NCBI GenBank assembly: GCA_032629725.1
Contig: JAFEVB010000026.1
Span: forward strand, 248,001-312,000
DNA: 64,000 nt
DNA from: Gremmenia infestans
Taxonomy: Eukaryota; Ascomycota; Leotiomycetes; Helotiales; Hamatocanthoscyphaceae
Direction: 5' to 3'
This document shows positions 1 to 10,801 of this stretch, one piece after another (within the stretch, counting starts at the first letter, position 1; every line of letters starts with the position of its first letter). The notes under the pieces were generated by a model. That model was not told where the DNA came from. It searched no databases and was given only the letters and a program-made list of their open reading frames with translations. Position numbers and translations under genes: made by a program.

Positions 1-630
1 AAACTAGTCGAGCCTGGCGAACCAGGAGAACAGCTATACAAATTAGACCCGGACAATATCTCGGCAAGCTTCCAAGGCTACTTCAACAACCCCTCCTCCT
101 CAGACAGCAAGATCTTGCGTGATGTATTCGAGAAAGGCGATGCCTGGTTCCGAACCGGCGACATGCTGATCTCTGATTCTGAAGGCCGCACTTATTTCAA
201 TGACCGCATCGGCGACACATTCCGTTGGAAAGCCGAGAACGTCTCCACCAACGAAGTATCCGAAGCACTCGGCCACCATGCCTCTGTGAACGAAGCCAAC
301 GTCTATGGCGTAGAGCTTCCGCACCATGATGGTCGCGCGGGCTGTGTAGCGCTCGTGCTGGCGCATGAGCCCAGCGAGAAGCTGATGCGTGATCTGGCAT
401 CGCATGTGCATGAGCGGTTGCCTAAGTTCGCGGTGCCGTTGTTTTTGAGAATTACGAAGGACATACAAATGACTGGGACGAATAAGCAGCAGAAGCATGT
501 TATCAGGGCGCAGGGTGTTGATCCGGAAAAAACTAGTGGTGATGAATTTTATTGGTTGAAGGGTGGTTCTTACGTTAAGTTTGGACCCAGGGATTGGAAT
601 GAGTTGAATGGTGGGAGGGTTAAGTTGTGA
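1..630 (+). CDS. Very long-chain acyl-CoA synthetase / fatty-acid transport protein (C-terminal part)
   Basis: The gene begins before the window: the frame is open from base 1 to a TGA at 628-630, giving 209 residues. The fragment matches the C-terminal third of the FATP/Fat1 family, which ligates long and very long-chain fatty acids to CoA with ATP and is linked to fatty-acid uptake, usually on ER or peroxisomal membranes. Visible family signatures are FRTGDM at residues 50-55 of the fragment and GDTFRWKAENVSTNEV at 71-86; the second separates this family from ordinary acyl-CoA ligases. A basic stretch near the C-terminus (TNKQQKHVIR) is where the family has its late catalytic lysine region. 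The last three residues are VKL, close to but not a canonical peroxisomal PTS1. No intron is needed in the visible part. The N-terminal AMP-binding P-loop lies outside the window. Confidence 0.9.
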   Translation, partial: KLVEPGEPGEQLYKLDPDNISASFQGYFNNPSSSDSKILRDVFEKGDAWFRTGDMLISDSEGRTYFNDRIGDTFRWKAENVSTNEVSEALGHHASVNEANVYGVELPHHDGRAGCVALVLAHEPSEKLMRDLASHVHERLPKFAVPLFLRITKDIQMTGTNKQQKHVIRAQGVDPEKTSGDEFYWLKGGSYVKFGPRDWNELNGGRVKL

Positions 631-849
631 TTGTATGATTATTAAATAAAGGCATCTACTAGGATGGGCATCCACCCGATAGTTGTAGTAACGAATTCAT
701 GAAAATTGGACTGGGGACTAGATGGGGAAAAGTGCTAGTTAATAGGTGTAGACATCTACACTTGAATTGATGAAGAGACACGGTATTGTGGTCATTGTGG
801 TCGCTATGTGAAGGCCTCACAATCCTGTAGGATATATCAGTATGGTACG

Positions 850-889
850 CAAGGGACGTAGACGTAAAGCAAGGGACGTAGACGTAACG
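850..889. repeat. 20-bp tandem duplication
   Basis: Two adjacent copies of a 20-base unit (850-869 and 870-889) beginning CAAGGGACGTAGACG differ by a single base near the 3' end. It probably arose by replication slippage; no function is evident. Confidence 0.85.
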
Positions 890-1507
890 TACCAATGTTC
901 CACTAGCTACTGTACTGTAACGCAGAATCTTGGATTATCCCAGTGGGCTGGTGAAACATTCGAACCGGAAGTCGGATTCACTGATTCGCCTGAAGACTTC
1001 AAGGCTGAAGTTCCCCACAAGATGACGAGTCACATCTACACTACTTAAAGTACGAATACATTCCAAACAACGTCGCCGGTGAATTTCACTTCTTTCTTTC
1101 TTTCAAACAGATTGTAGAACGTCTTCCTCAGCATCATATCTCATTATCCCCTATCCTCTACATCAAAAGCATGGACCAAGTGTGCCTAGAACGGTGAGAT
1201 GCGATCGATGTGCTTTGTCCCTTTCTCTCGGATGTAGCGGCATACCTCTATAAGGTACTTACGTACAGTACGACGTTCAGCAATTGATTTGATCCTTTGC
1301 TCTTATTGATGCTTAGTAGAGCGCTGTTTCAAGTCCGTTGTTCGGTCACTATTATACCGTACTGTACTGTACATGTTCAGTTAGAGTAGCCGGAAGGATT
1401 TCATGTATGAGGCTTCCTTGACTTCTTTTATTATGCTTCTCGGGTTTTCATTCTATTTCCAGAGTCGGATTTACCTACCTATGTAGGTACGTACCTAGGT
1501 ATCCGTG

Positions 1508-1538
1508 CCACCCCCACCCCCACCCCCACCCCCACCCC
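1508..1538. repeat. (ACCCCC)n tract, G-quadruplex-capable on the minus strand
   Basis: Five runs of four or five C separated by single A residues. The minus strand therefore carries G4-5 runs with one-base loops, which meets the usual G-quadruplex pattern. It lies about 400 bp upstream of the DUF3405 start codon. Confidence 0.85.
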
Positions 1539-1941
1539 TATCTTCTCATCAAATTCTAGAGACGTGATAGGACAAAGTTGTTTTTAAAGTGGTTCAAGCG
1601 GCTCAGCAACCTAGCGCCATTTTTAGTTTTGAAGATACCTGACAGGCCCTTCTGCTACGGCGTGAAGGACGAAGGTCGAAGGATAATATGCAATTTAGGA
1701 AGGTGTGTCAGCAGTCCCAAAAGCCTCCATCGCCAAGGCTCTTGTTTTCAAGATCACGTACAGTGTATCTTTTGTCTGAATTTGGGCGAGATGCTTCGCC
1801 GGGCCTTATCATCTATAGCTTCCCCCACAATTCCGCTCTTCTTGTCTCCGCTTCTCCTTCTCCTTCTCCTTCTCCATTCCACTCTCACCATCTTTATAAG
1901 TCCCCCAAGGCGTCGATGACTAACGCCTGAAATCTGCCTCT

Positions 1942-3764
1942 ATGATTGGCGTCAACCGCAGCCGCCTGTTTCCCCTTGCCTGCCTCTCTCTCTTCTCCAT
2001 TATCGTCCTCGTCGTGCTCTACTATCGATTCCCCGCTGCCGCCTCGTTGAGAAAACCTCTGCCGCCGACAAAATTGCGCGTTGATCTTGGGCCGACTGAT
2101 CAGAAATCAACCACCGGCTTAGCATGTATTGGCCCGCGAGGGAACTTGCTGGATGAGAAGGATGTTGAAAGTCTGCCGCGACCAGTCTACAATCTTGACG
2201 TAGCGTACCCAATACCAACCACCGGGTCGTACGAAGAGCTAGGCTTCAATCAGTCGTGGTTGACATTCGAAGGACGATATGGGCCCTATGGATTTGGCGA
2301 AGGGAGTCCTGAATACCGTTTCTCGCGAGCAGAATGGGATAAGGTGAACTGGGGGAGCCTCCAGGACGACTGTCTGGTTGCGAATGAAGGGCGCTTTCAT
2401 GCCAAGAAAGATGGCACACTACACTTGACAGCGAAGCCTCGATTTCGGCTCGTGGGCGAGGGCGAAGCGCACGATCCACCAAGGTCGAAGACTGGCAGGC
2501 AAGCGATTGTGATAAGGGCATGGAGCACATATAACTATCAACCAGAAGATATGTGGAACCTGAGATCGATCATCAATGAAGCGAGCTTGGCGACTGGAGG
2601 GGAGTACACGGTAATCTTGCTGGTTGATGTCAAGGACGAGAATGGGCATATGATTCACAAGGACGACGATTTCTATCAGAAGGTGCTAGAAGAATCTGTT
2701 CCACCAGAATTCCAGGAAATCGCGGTCCTGTTTCATGAGACCTTGCTTCTAAATTGGTACAAAAAGGTCGGGGAGTCTCAGTACGTATCTAAACAGTCTA
2801 CCTGGAGATTCATGTATACTAACGACTTTGCAGCATTTTCTGGCAGGTCATGCAACCGCTCCAACTTTTCGCCCACTTCTACCCCGAGTTCGATCATTAT
2901 TGGCAGATAGAGATGGATACACGCTTCACTTCACACGTTGGCTCTATGCTACAAGGGTTCCACTCATTCAGCAAATCCCAACCTTACAAACAAGCGCGAG
3001 AGCGCGCATCTTGGGCCTACATCCCAAAAATACATGGCACGTACAGTGAATTCAGTCGTGCTATCAATGAGACTATGGAAGGCGAAGCTACGGTGTGGGG
3101 GCCTATCAAGATCGAAGAGTTGGACCCAAAGGGCCCCGTTCCACCTGTCGAGAATGGGAGAGATGATGATTTCGAGTGGGGGGTTGGACGCGATGCTGAT
3201 CTCGTCATCCTCGACCAACTCAACGAGGTGAGCCGCTTCGAAAGGACTGAGGACTGGGTTTTCAGGGATTGGATTGGTGGCGGGCTCCCTGCAGATACCC
3301 CGCGCTTTGTGTGTGTCCCTGCGCAAGCGAGAGCATCCTGGGATCTCCTCAGAGCCGCACACCGTGCCCAGCATGATTTAGGGCTCCGAGTCCCATCCGA
3401 AGCCACACTGCCCTCATTCGCGGCCTGGCATGGACTAAAGACAATCAGTGTACCTTTGCCGAAATTCCAATTTCATGAGCGAGACATCGGAGAATTTGCT
3501 TATGTCTTGAACGGGGGCGGTCTCGACCAATTCAAAGACGGCATTGCGCATGGTCCAGGAGTGTACCGAGGTAGCTCGTTTTACTTCTTTGTCCGTCTGA
3601 TGACTTGGGGTTGGGTACCGGGGCTGCCCGACATGATTTTTGACCACTGGATGAAAGGTCCCCACGAAGCCAAGGGAGAACGACCCCCGTTTATGCCAGA
3701 GAGTGGAGGCAGCGTGTTCGCGCCTGGACTCATACTCCACCCGAGGAAGACGAATCCAGGATAG
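1942..3764 (+). CDS. DUF3405 family type II membrane protein (putative glycosyltransferase-like)
   Basis: The model is join(1942..2780, 2834..3764), 589 residues. The 53-bp intron has a GTACGT donor and CAG acceptor and restores the family-typical reading ESHIFWQVMQPLQLF across the junction; without it the frame stops at 2910. A hydrophobic segment at about residues 9-30 (LFPLACLSLFSIIVLVVLYY) after a short basic N-terminus indicates a signal anchor, so the bulk probably faces the ER/Golgi lumen. Conserved DUF3405 blocks are visible: an AIVIRAW...W start of the domain, HFYPEFDHYWQIEMD, and the terminal WHGLKTISVP and RGSSFYFF segments. The FYPEFDHYWQIEMD block resembles the metal-binding region of glycosyltransferases, but no activity is established for the family as far as I know. 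It stands alone with no obvious functional partner nearby. Confidence 0.88.
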
Positions 3765-5136
3765 GTCGATTATGAATAAATTGTGTATGAATGCCTGGAA
3801 GATTAGCATGTACTATACCCTATGGACGCTCACAACGGCTTTCGACTTCCCTGTTCCTCTCCAGGCATGTCTTGGAGGTCGCTCCTTCGAATTTTGGGCT
3901 ATCCGGGGGGCCCATAAGATGGGGAGTTCCGACATGGGGCAACGAGAAATCCCGCCATCTAAAAGAATTGCGATATGGTCGGTGGGATTGAAATTGAAAG
4001 AGTCTCGTTGGCATCTTGCGGACACGGTTTAGAGTACTCCATGTTGGGTCTTGCATTATGGGCCGAGAAGCTTCCCACGGATATGTTTTGGTCGAGGCTC
4101 ATGGAGCTCGGCCCAAAGCCTCAGGAGACGAGATCGCGAGATGGTGGAGGCTTAAAGATTCAAACAGACTTATCAGATTAGTGATCCATTCAATACAAAT
4201 TATAAGAACCAATCTATGGTGTCAGGAGCACCCGTGGCAGACTAATGTACCTCTTCTTACATAGAAAATAACACAACGATACCATGCAACCAACAAGTGC
4301 GGGTTTTCGATGATTCTGATATGCAATAGAACACTTTTCAGGACTGGAGCTCTGATAGAACTACCAAATGACTCTGCTGGATGGGTGTGGCAGGGACTAG
4401 ATATCCAACAGTGTTCTTTTATGAACGGAGACTGTCCTAGACGGGGAGGGAAATTTTAATAAAAAGGGTTCTGGCTAGCTGACGCGTCTGCAACTCCGTA
4501 GTCTTATTCCTGTTGTATTGGGAGCTGAAGGCCGAGGCTTGTCTCAGACATATACCAAGCTCAATAAAATACATACTAACTTGCTATATACTACCCAGCC
4601 ACTGTAAAGCTCACGCCTGGAATAGTGACACTCGGTGCGGGGTATAGTAGCGGGGGGTTGCATGGATTACAGAGGCTAGAAGGTCTAAAAAGGTCGGTCT
4701 AGAGCGGGCGGTATGAACAATATGCTTGCGCATTTCTGAGAACTGGCTTGCCAAATAACTATTGAATCCAGGGGTATGCGTATGGTTCAGCCCACCCGCT
4801 CTGTTTCTGGGACGGACCGCAAGCTTCGTTCTCTACAGAGCCAGTGCTTCTCGGACGCCAAACCTCAAACCAGATGCGTGGTGAGTGCCCACTCCGCAGC
4901 TAAGCATTTCAGCTCGCAACTGAATCGTCGGAGTCATGGTGGCTAAGCTGAGAAGATCTTTCTGGGAAAGACCAAAGGTGATTGTTTCGGGTGGGGAAAG
5001 TATATTAAGATAGTTCTTAGAGGATAGTACAAATGCTCCCACAAGTCCTCAAATGCAAAGGTCGAGAGATCAACCTCATCTACCTGATCATATTTTTTGA
5101 AATACCTTAAGAATTTACTACCACTGTAAAAGCACC
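3765..5136. other. Intergenic, 1.4 kb
   Basis: Short overlapping reading frames only; none has a recognisable domain or consistent splice structure. I see no RNA gene or repeat of note here. Confidence 0.55.
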
Positions 5137-6798
5137 ATGTCAATTACACAGACTGGATTCCGTCCAGACTACGAAACTATCGACCAGCAAAGTAAAACGA
5201 CGACTATCCAGAAACGTCTCATTGTATGCTGCGATGGGACTTGGTTTGCATCAGATAAAGGCACCCAGAACTTGCCATCAAATGTTGCTAGGATCGGACG
5301 TCTCATAGCGGCAGAAGGTACAGCATGGACAAATGAAACTGGAAAGCAAGCAGAGACGGTTCGAGTACCCCAAATCGTGTATTACCAGAGTGGTGTTGGT
5401 ACTGGCAACCTTACATGGCTCGATAAACGAGTTCAAGGTGAGTCGCATTCCGACTTTTCATGGAAATACAATGGCTGAACAACCACAGGTGCATTTGGTC
5501 ATGGCCTAGATGAGAGCGTCTGTTCTGCCTACAGCTTTCTCTGCAATAACTATGCAAATGGGGATGAAATATTCTTGTTTGGATTCTCCCGGGGCGCCTA
5601 TACCGCCCGAGCTCTGGCTGGTCTTATCCTTGCTGCTGGGTTCATTCCATCTGGATCCATGACGGCGTTTTATGGCATGTACCAAGCCTACAAGAAGAAA
5701 TAACATGGGCAGCGTTTCCAGGACACGGAATGGTGGAAGGAAAATGCGGAGAAGCTGAACATTCGCTACAAGCATGTCAGCGTGAAGTTCATCGGTGTCT
5801 GGGATACTGTAGGCAGTCTGGGACTTCCTGATAGCATGTTATCCCAAGCGACGAATTGGAACAAGGGCTATCAATTCCACGATACGGAATTGAGTGGAAG
5901 TGAGTTGCTAATACCGTTCTATGTTGCTTTCGTTTGTTAACTTCTTTCAGGAATACAGAAAGCTGCACATGCGCTCGCCTTGGACGAGTACCGCGGTACT
6001 TTCTCACCCACCATGTGGTACCATAAAGGCGCTGATCATGGCTACGCTTCGGACTTGATCCAGTGCTGGTTTCCTGGCTATCACGCACATGTTGGCGGTG
6101 GTACTGTGAATGGCGATAAGGATGAATCGTCCATAGATGACCTCACTCTCGCTTGGATGATCGATCAAACGGGTGATACTCTCACCTTTGACGAAGCCGA
6201 GATCAAGAGATTCGTCGATTCGCAGGCAGATTCGCACAAATGGGGCGAAGGCAACCTTACCGACAGTGCGTCGGTTGCATTTCTGGCACCGGGCGCTGGT
6301 GGTTGGAAGACCAGAACACCAGGCGAATACAAACTCACAGTCCCCGAAATCCAGAAACAGAAAGACGATCCAACGCGGCCGGTGTGCCGTACGGAAGAGT
6401 TCATTCATCCGTGCGTCAGGTATCGAATGGGCTTGATGCAGCACAAGCCGGAAAAGCTGGGAAGCATCCCCGGACGGGTATGGGGCCAAACGCCAATTGA
6501 GAAGTATGAGCCTGCAGCCTTGAAAGGCTTCGTTCCCATAGTACCGGATGACACATTCTACAACCTGTTGTGGAAGAAGCCGGCGCAGAAAAAAGGGGGC
6601 GAAGAAGTTGAGATTAGAGAGTACAAGATCTCACCATCGTGGGACGGTTTCTGGCATCATTCGGCTGGAGTGGAGAGGATGATTGTGCCAGCGGATATTA
6701 TGAAGGAGTTGGACGCTACGAATAATTATGGAGAGAAGGATTTTATCAAGCAAGCTCCCCCACCACCTCCACAAAGAGGTTATCAACCACCTACCTAG
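5137..6798 (+). pseudogene. DUF2235 alpha/beta hydrolase gene with an in-frame stop
   Basis: The model is join(5137..5437, 5489..5899, 5951..6798), which would be 519 residues if the stop were sense. Introns of 51 bp and 51 bp have GTGAGT donors and CAG acceptors, and the protein reads smoothly across both. The DUF2235 domain is clear: RLIVCCDGTW near the N-terminus, the nucleophile motif FGFSRGAYTARALAGL in exon 2, VKFIGVWDTVGSLGLP and the late catalytic region FPGYHAHVGGG. This domain is a serine-hydrolase/phospholipase fold; in fungi the role is unknown. The oddity is a TAA at 5701-5703, in frame and between two well-conserved blocks, with the same frame continuing for about 330 residues. 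No in-phase GT-AG pair can remove it. A single C-to-T change of a glutamine codon would explain it, and CpA-to-TpA is the change made by repeat-induced point mutation. It could instead be a sequencing error or a recent null allele. Confidence 0.75.
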
Positions 6799-7166
6799 AT
6801 TATATGGTAGTGATCACCAAAAGAGAGGTCAACTCTTATTGAGTCAGGGTCTGCCAGCGTTACAATATTACCTAGATATCGCAAATTTTCAAAAGCCTAC
6901 ATACGTAGGTACTCTCGACTGATTATATATACACATGCTTGTTCTAGTCTATTAATTACAGACCATGTTTGAAATCTCCCGTCCTCTATTAAGTTGTCGA
7001 AGCAGTTGGCTGAGTGCCATCATTCACCCCACTTTGACGGAGCGTCGCGGGGCATTTTGAAAGTGCGGGGAACTTCTAAACGTCATATAAACCATTTATT
7101 ATTTACAGTAGCTCAAAACCATCAACTCTATTTCACATATATTGTCCCAATCTAGAAGCAGTCGCG
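6799..7166. other. Intergenic, 0.37 kb
   Basis: Downstream of the DUF2235 gene and upstream of the cyclase gene. AT-rich; a TATATATA-like stretch lies at about 6924-6932. No gene seen. Confidence 0.5.
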
Positions 7167-8362
7167 ATGGCAACCAATGTCCCCTCCTTCTCGTCCCTCC
7201 CCCTGCAGAAGAATGGAATCCGCGGTAATGCATGGGGCCTGTTTGGCAAGGACGATGAACTTGGAATGCTCAATCGATTGACCCCTGAGACTACCCTCGC
7301 TGCTACTAAAGAGATTGTACACGGCATTCGAATTTCTACCGACTGGTCACTGGATAAGCCAAGCGTGCCTTGTTTCGGTCGGCAGCAGTTCCACCAGCAC
7401 ATCCACCACAAGGATCCCAGGACTGTTAATGATGATATTCTAACTTTGAACACCCAGTCGAGTTCTCAATGGGATGGGTTTAGACATTTTGGTATGTCTT
7501 TTTGAAACATATCACCATGTAGGGCTGATGATAGTTCATATAGGATACCAAGATCACAAAGTCTACTTTAATGGATGCAAGCAAGAAGACGTGCACAATT
7601 CTACGCGAAATGGAATTCACGGTGCGCTCTTGCTCCTCTTCTTCTCCCCTCCCTCACCTGCTAATCTCATCCCATTCCCAGTGTGGGTAGAAAATGGAGG
7701 TATCGTAGGCCGCGGAGTTCTCTTGGACTACTGCTCCTGGGCTGAATCAAAAGGCAAACTGCTACCAGCCCTTGAGACTAGCAACATCCTCATTTCCGAC
7801 CTCCAAAAAGTCGCAGAGTACCAAGGCATTACTTTCAAACCGGGTGATATCCTCTTCGTCCGGACTGGATACGTTCGAGCCCTCGACGCAATGTCAAAGG
7901 ACGAAGCTGTGGCGTATTCTGCGAATCCGCCGACTGCTATTGGCGTCGAGTCCTGTGAAGAGACGTTGAAGTGGATTTGGGACCACGAGTTCTCGGCTGT
8001 GGCTGGTGATGCGATTGCTTTTGAGGCATTGCCTTTTCAGAGCACGACCCATTGGCTACACGAGGTAAGCAACCTATTCTTATGTATACTACTCGATTTC
8101 TTATGTTAGGAGTCCTGAAAAGTGTTGAGTTACTGATTTGCTATAGTGGTTACTTGCTGGGTGGGGTCTTCCAATCGGGGAGTTATTCGACCTGGAGAAC
8201 TTGGCTGCCGAGTGCAAGAAACAAAAGAAGTGGAGCTTTTTCTTCAGTAGTATGCCCTTGAAGGTAAGGTTTTATTCTTTTCTGACTATCAAGAACTGAT
8301 TATGATCAATCTAGGTTCCTGGCGGAGTTGCGAGTCCGCCAAATGGCGTGGCAATATTATGA
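7167..8362 (+). CDS. Cyclase-family (PF04199-like) metal-dependent hydrolase
   Basis: The model is join(7167..7491, 7544..7621, 7682..8064, 8147..8263, 8315..8362), 316 residues. All four introns (52, 60, 82 and 51 bp) have GT donors and AG acceptors and keep the frame. The protein belongs to the fungal branch of the putative cyclase family, related to bacterial kynurenine formamidase KynB. Seen: GLFGKDDELGMLNRLTPE near the N-terminus, SSQWDGFRHFGYQDHKVYFNG (exon 1/2 junction; His and Asp are likely metal ligands), GIVGRGVLLDYCSWA, FKPGDILFVRTGYV and AVAGDAIAFEA. The substrate is unknown; in this family it is typically a small cyclic amide or lactone. The last exon encodes only VPGGVASPPNGVAIL, the usual end of this family. 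No signal peptide, so probably cytosolic. Confidence 0.9.
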
Positions 8363-10090
8363 ATGAATGGCAAAATCTCTCTTCATTTCGACAATTCCCC
8401 AAATTCCTGTCAACCATTCACTCTCATGACGTCTCTTTATTTAAGAGGGTTTTTGTTGGCAGCTTCCTGCGCTGGAGCAACCAAATGTCGCGACGGTGGA
8501 TGTTCTTCTAGCAGCCGAGATCAACTATTCACTTAAGCATATGGTATGGTTAAGAACATCCAATATATGTGACCTTTCGCGGCTAGATACGTTGGAGTCT
8601 GATTCAGTGCATTCATGTCGTCCTGTAATGTCACCCTTGGAAATTGGAAGATTGTTTTGAGAGTCCTAAGGCAATGCTTAAAGACATCTAAAGGAGGGGA
8701 ACCATGTCCGAGAAGCTGACTTCCCTGTTATGATATTTTCCGAGATCTGCCCTTGCTAGTACAAGCCTATAGTCACACCCCAAAGACACGTGTATTCTTG
8801 AAACCGCATACATGTGTGAATTCTCTCCCAAAACGCAACAATTCTGCCGCCCCCGACCACATCCCTCAGCCCCCAAAAAGCGCACACAAGTGTGAATTCC
8901 CCATATCAGCACCATCTAGATCTTGTATAAAAATAAACACCAATCTTCTCAAATCTGCCATCAAATGCAATTTGGTGCATTGGCATCGAGACGGTTGGCT
9001 TCACCATTATCAACATGTTGGAGCCAAATGGTGGGGCTTTCGAGCTCAGCGAGAGTGACAACGATCGATGCTATAAAGCCATCTTTGTCATTCAAAAAAC
9101 AATTGAGGGTGTAGCCAAAATCTGCACCTTCGCAGCTTTTTGAAAATCTTGTTGGCTATAGTTCTCTGTAGGAGTCTTCGGGCTCCTTGAGTTTTTTTGT
9201 ATTGTTTATTTTAAAGGGGTTTGTTTATATTCGCGTCTCTCTCTTTTTAGGGGGGGCTAAGCGAGGCTGGGATAGGGACAAGGGAGAACCAACGCTTCTA
9301 TTAAAGGAACAGCGTTTGGTTATATTCCATTCCTTTGCAATAAAAATTCACATTACACATCGAAGCCTCCTCCCTAAGGTTCCTTTCGATCTCTTTTTAC
9401 GTCATCCCATCCAGCTCCCTCGCCGTCCTCGCTTTAACATCTCAACCCGAGTAGCCAGCTCTACGAGCGGGAGTTGTATAGCATTATTAGCAGACAACTC
9501 GTGTCCCTGAAAGGCTTCCTCTTCTTTATATACTTATCACACTCCTTAGCATAGTATTCCGCGCTCCAAGCGAACTCGCAGCTTGTCGAAGTCGATTATC
9601 TTCCATAAACGTCCGCGCGATAGGAAGGCAATGTCCTACTGTTCTAAGAAGCGCAGAATCAGGTACTAAAACGTGCGTGAACGTCAAAAAAGCGTGATCG
9701 GTCTACATATTCAATGTCCATTCATAGGACTTGATTTTGAAACGGGAGTATCTCAAGGCACAAAGAAAGCTGCGAATCCAATGGCGTCGTCGCCTTTACC
9801 TTATATCCTCGCAAATACGAAATGGTGCGTTTCTTGGTGCATACCGCTAGTTTATATATTTGCCCGCTGATCACCTAGTCATTATTTCCGGTTTTTCTTG
9901 GGCTTCTTAGCTTGTATCAACATATGTGTATTCCGTAGCATCAGAGCTATAATTAGATTCCGTTAAGCGAAAAGTAAAGGACCACCAGGACTAGTTTCCC
10001 CTTCTATTTATTTCCTAAACTAATAATTTTACAGAGGTTCTAACTAAGCAAAGAACCAAAATAAGAAGTAAACAGAAAACCAAAAGAGAT
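8363..10090. other. Gene-free, AT-rich block upstream of the tRNA
   Basis: About 1.7 kb without a supportable protein gene. Short open frames at 8923-9114 and about 9016-9141, and a run on the minus strand around 9480-9560, look protein-like but have no start, family or splice context. Degenerate mobile-element remains are possible but I cannot name a family. Confidence 0.45.
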
Positions 10091-10095
10091 AAAAA
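10091..10095 (-). terminator. RNA polymerase III oligo-T terminator of tRNA-Val
   Basis: Read on the minus strand, the tRNA 3' end at 10100 is followed after four bases by TTTTT (plus-strand AAAAA, 10091-10095), and a second TTTT follows at 10082-10085. This is the normal Pol III stop signal. Confidence 0.8.
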
Positions 10096-10099
10096 GAAA

Positions 10100-10198
10100 T
10101 GACCACCGCAGGGATCGAACCTGCGACCTGCTGCGATATTAGGAACTTATAGAAGTAGCCTTGTAAAGCAGACGTGATAACCACTACACCAGGCGGCC
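10100..10198 (-). tRNA. tRNA-Val(UAC) with a 26-nt intron
   Basis: The minus strand folds as a tRNA. The acceptor stem GGCCGCC (10198-10192) pairs with GGTGGTC (10107-10101), with discriminator A at 10100. The D arm contains the A box TGGTGTAGTGGTTA, and the T arm GCAGGTTCGATCCCTGC contains the B box. The anticodon loop reads TTTACA, giving anticodon UAC (10165-10163). A 26-nt intron sits at the canonical place after base 37 (10161-10136), and removing it gives a 73-nt mature tRNA with loop TTTACAC. The anticodon stem has four good pairs and a T-C mismatch at the 27-43 position, which slightly weakens it. It decodes GUA valine codons. It sits alone in an AT-rich gap. Confidence 0.93.
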
Positions 10199-10801
10199 TT
10201 TCTTCGTTTAAACTTTCAATTTTAACACATACTGCCAACAAGAAATATGGGAAGAAAACTCGAAGTTCAGGGCCCATTTTTAACCGAAGCTTAGGTTATA
10301 AGCGCAGACACTACATTTAAAACCACTACGTTCATATTATCTCTTTCAAATGTAATCACTCAAATTGGTTTTTGAAATCTATCCTTCAAGTACCTCTTCT
10401 AGATAAACCAACTCCCTTCTTTGTAAAATAAACAGCTAGACTTTAAACGTCTTCTCTAATTTTTATTAGAGGCTTCCTTTCCTATACGTCTCTAGCGAAA
10501 GTATTGCTTTAGATAAATGGCCCTCTCGGAATCGTCCCCAAGCCTATCTATGGGAAACCTGTTCTCTCACCTAAGTTAGTTTCTGCGTTACGTTCTAATA
10601 TATCGACCAAATAATTATTATTCAAAATGGTATAGAACTCCATGCAACATGCCGTCCATTCTAGAGTTTCAGCCAACCCAATTACTCCACGGCGATCTTC
10701 CCTTCTTCCCTTCTTCCTACTCCCATCTTACTTCTCCTCCCACAAATCACTATCTTAGTGCTTGAGAAGCTTTTCTAACTCCTCTCCTTATATCACTCTC
10801 A
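10199..10801. other. Intergenic, 0.6 kb, AT-rich
   Basis: Upstream (5') side of the tRNA on the minus strand and downstream of the small membrane-protein gene. No reading frame of note, no repeat recognised. Confidence 0.5.

Larger units (their letters stand above)
631..1941. other. Intergenic, 1.3 kb, repeat-bearing
   Basis: No convincing gene. It holds a 20-bp tandem duplication (850-889), a C-rich hexanucleotide tract (1508-1538), TACTGTAC-type palindromes (908-919, 1263-1271, 1359-1372) and a pyrimidine-rich stretch (about 1850-1885) just before the next start codon, as is common in fungal promoters. Confidence 0.6.

Noticed and set aside
100..675. 191-codon open frame on the minus strand opposite the acyl-CoA synthetase
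   Set aside because: It is the antisense shadow of a clearly conserved coding region and has no domain of its own.
952..1040. ATTCGAACC, resembling an antisense tRNA T arm
   Set aside because: No acceptor, D or anticodon arm can be drawn around it.
4943..5143. Minus-strand frame with protein-like sequence (DEVDLSTFAFEDLWEHLYYP)
   Set aside because: It overlaps the start of the DUF2235 gene, has no family match I can recognise, and has no supporting splice structure.
5679..5721. Possible short introns that would remove the TAA in the DUF2235 gene
   Set aside because: The GT at 5679 with AG at 5712 or 5721 gives 34- or 43-nt introns, too short or marginal, and both shift the frame; no in-phase GT-AG pair exists nearby.
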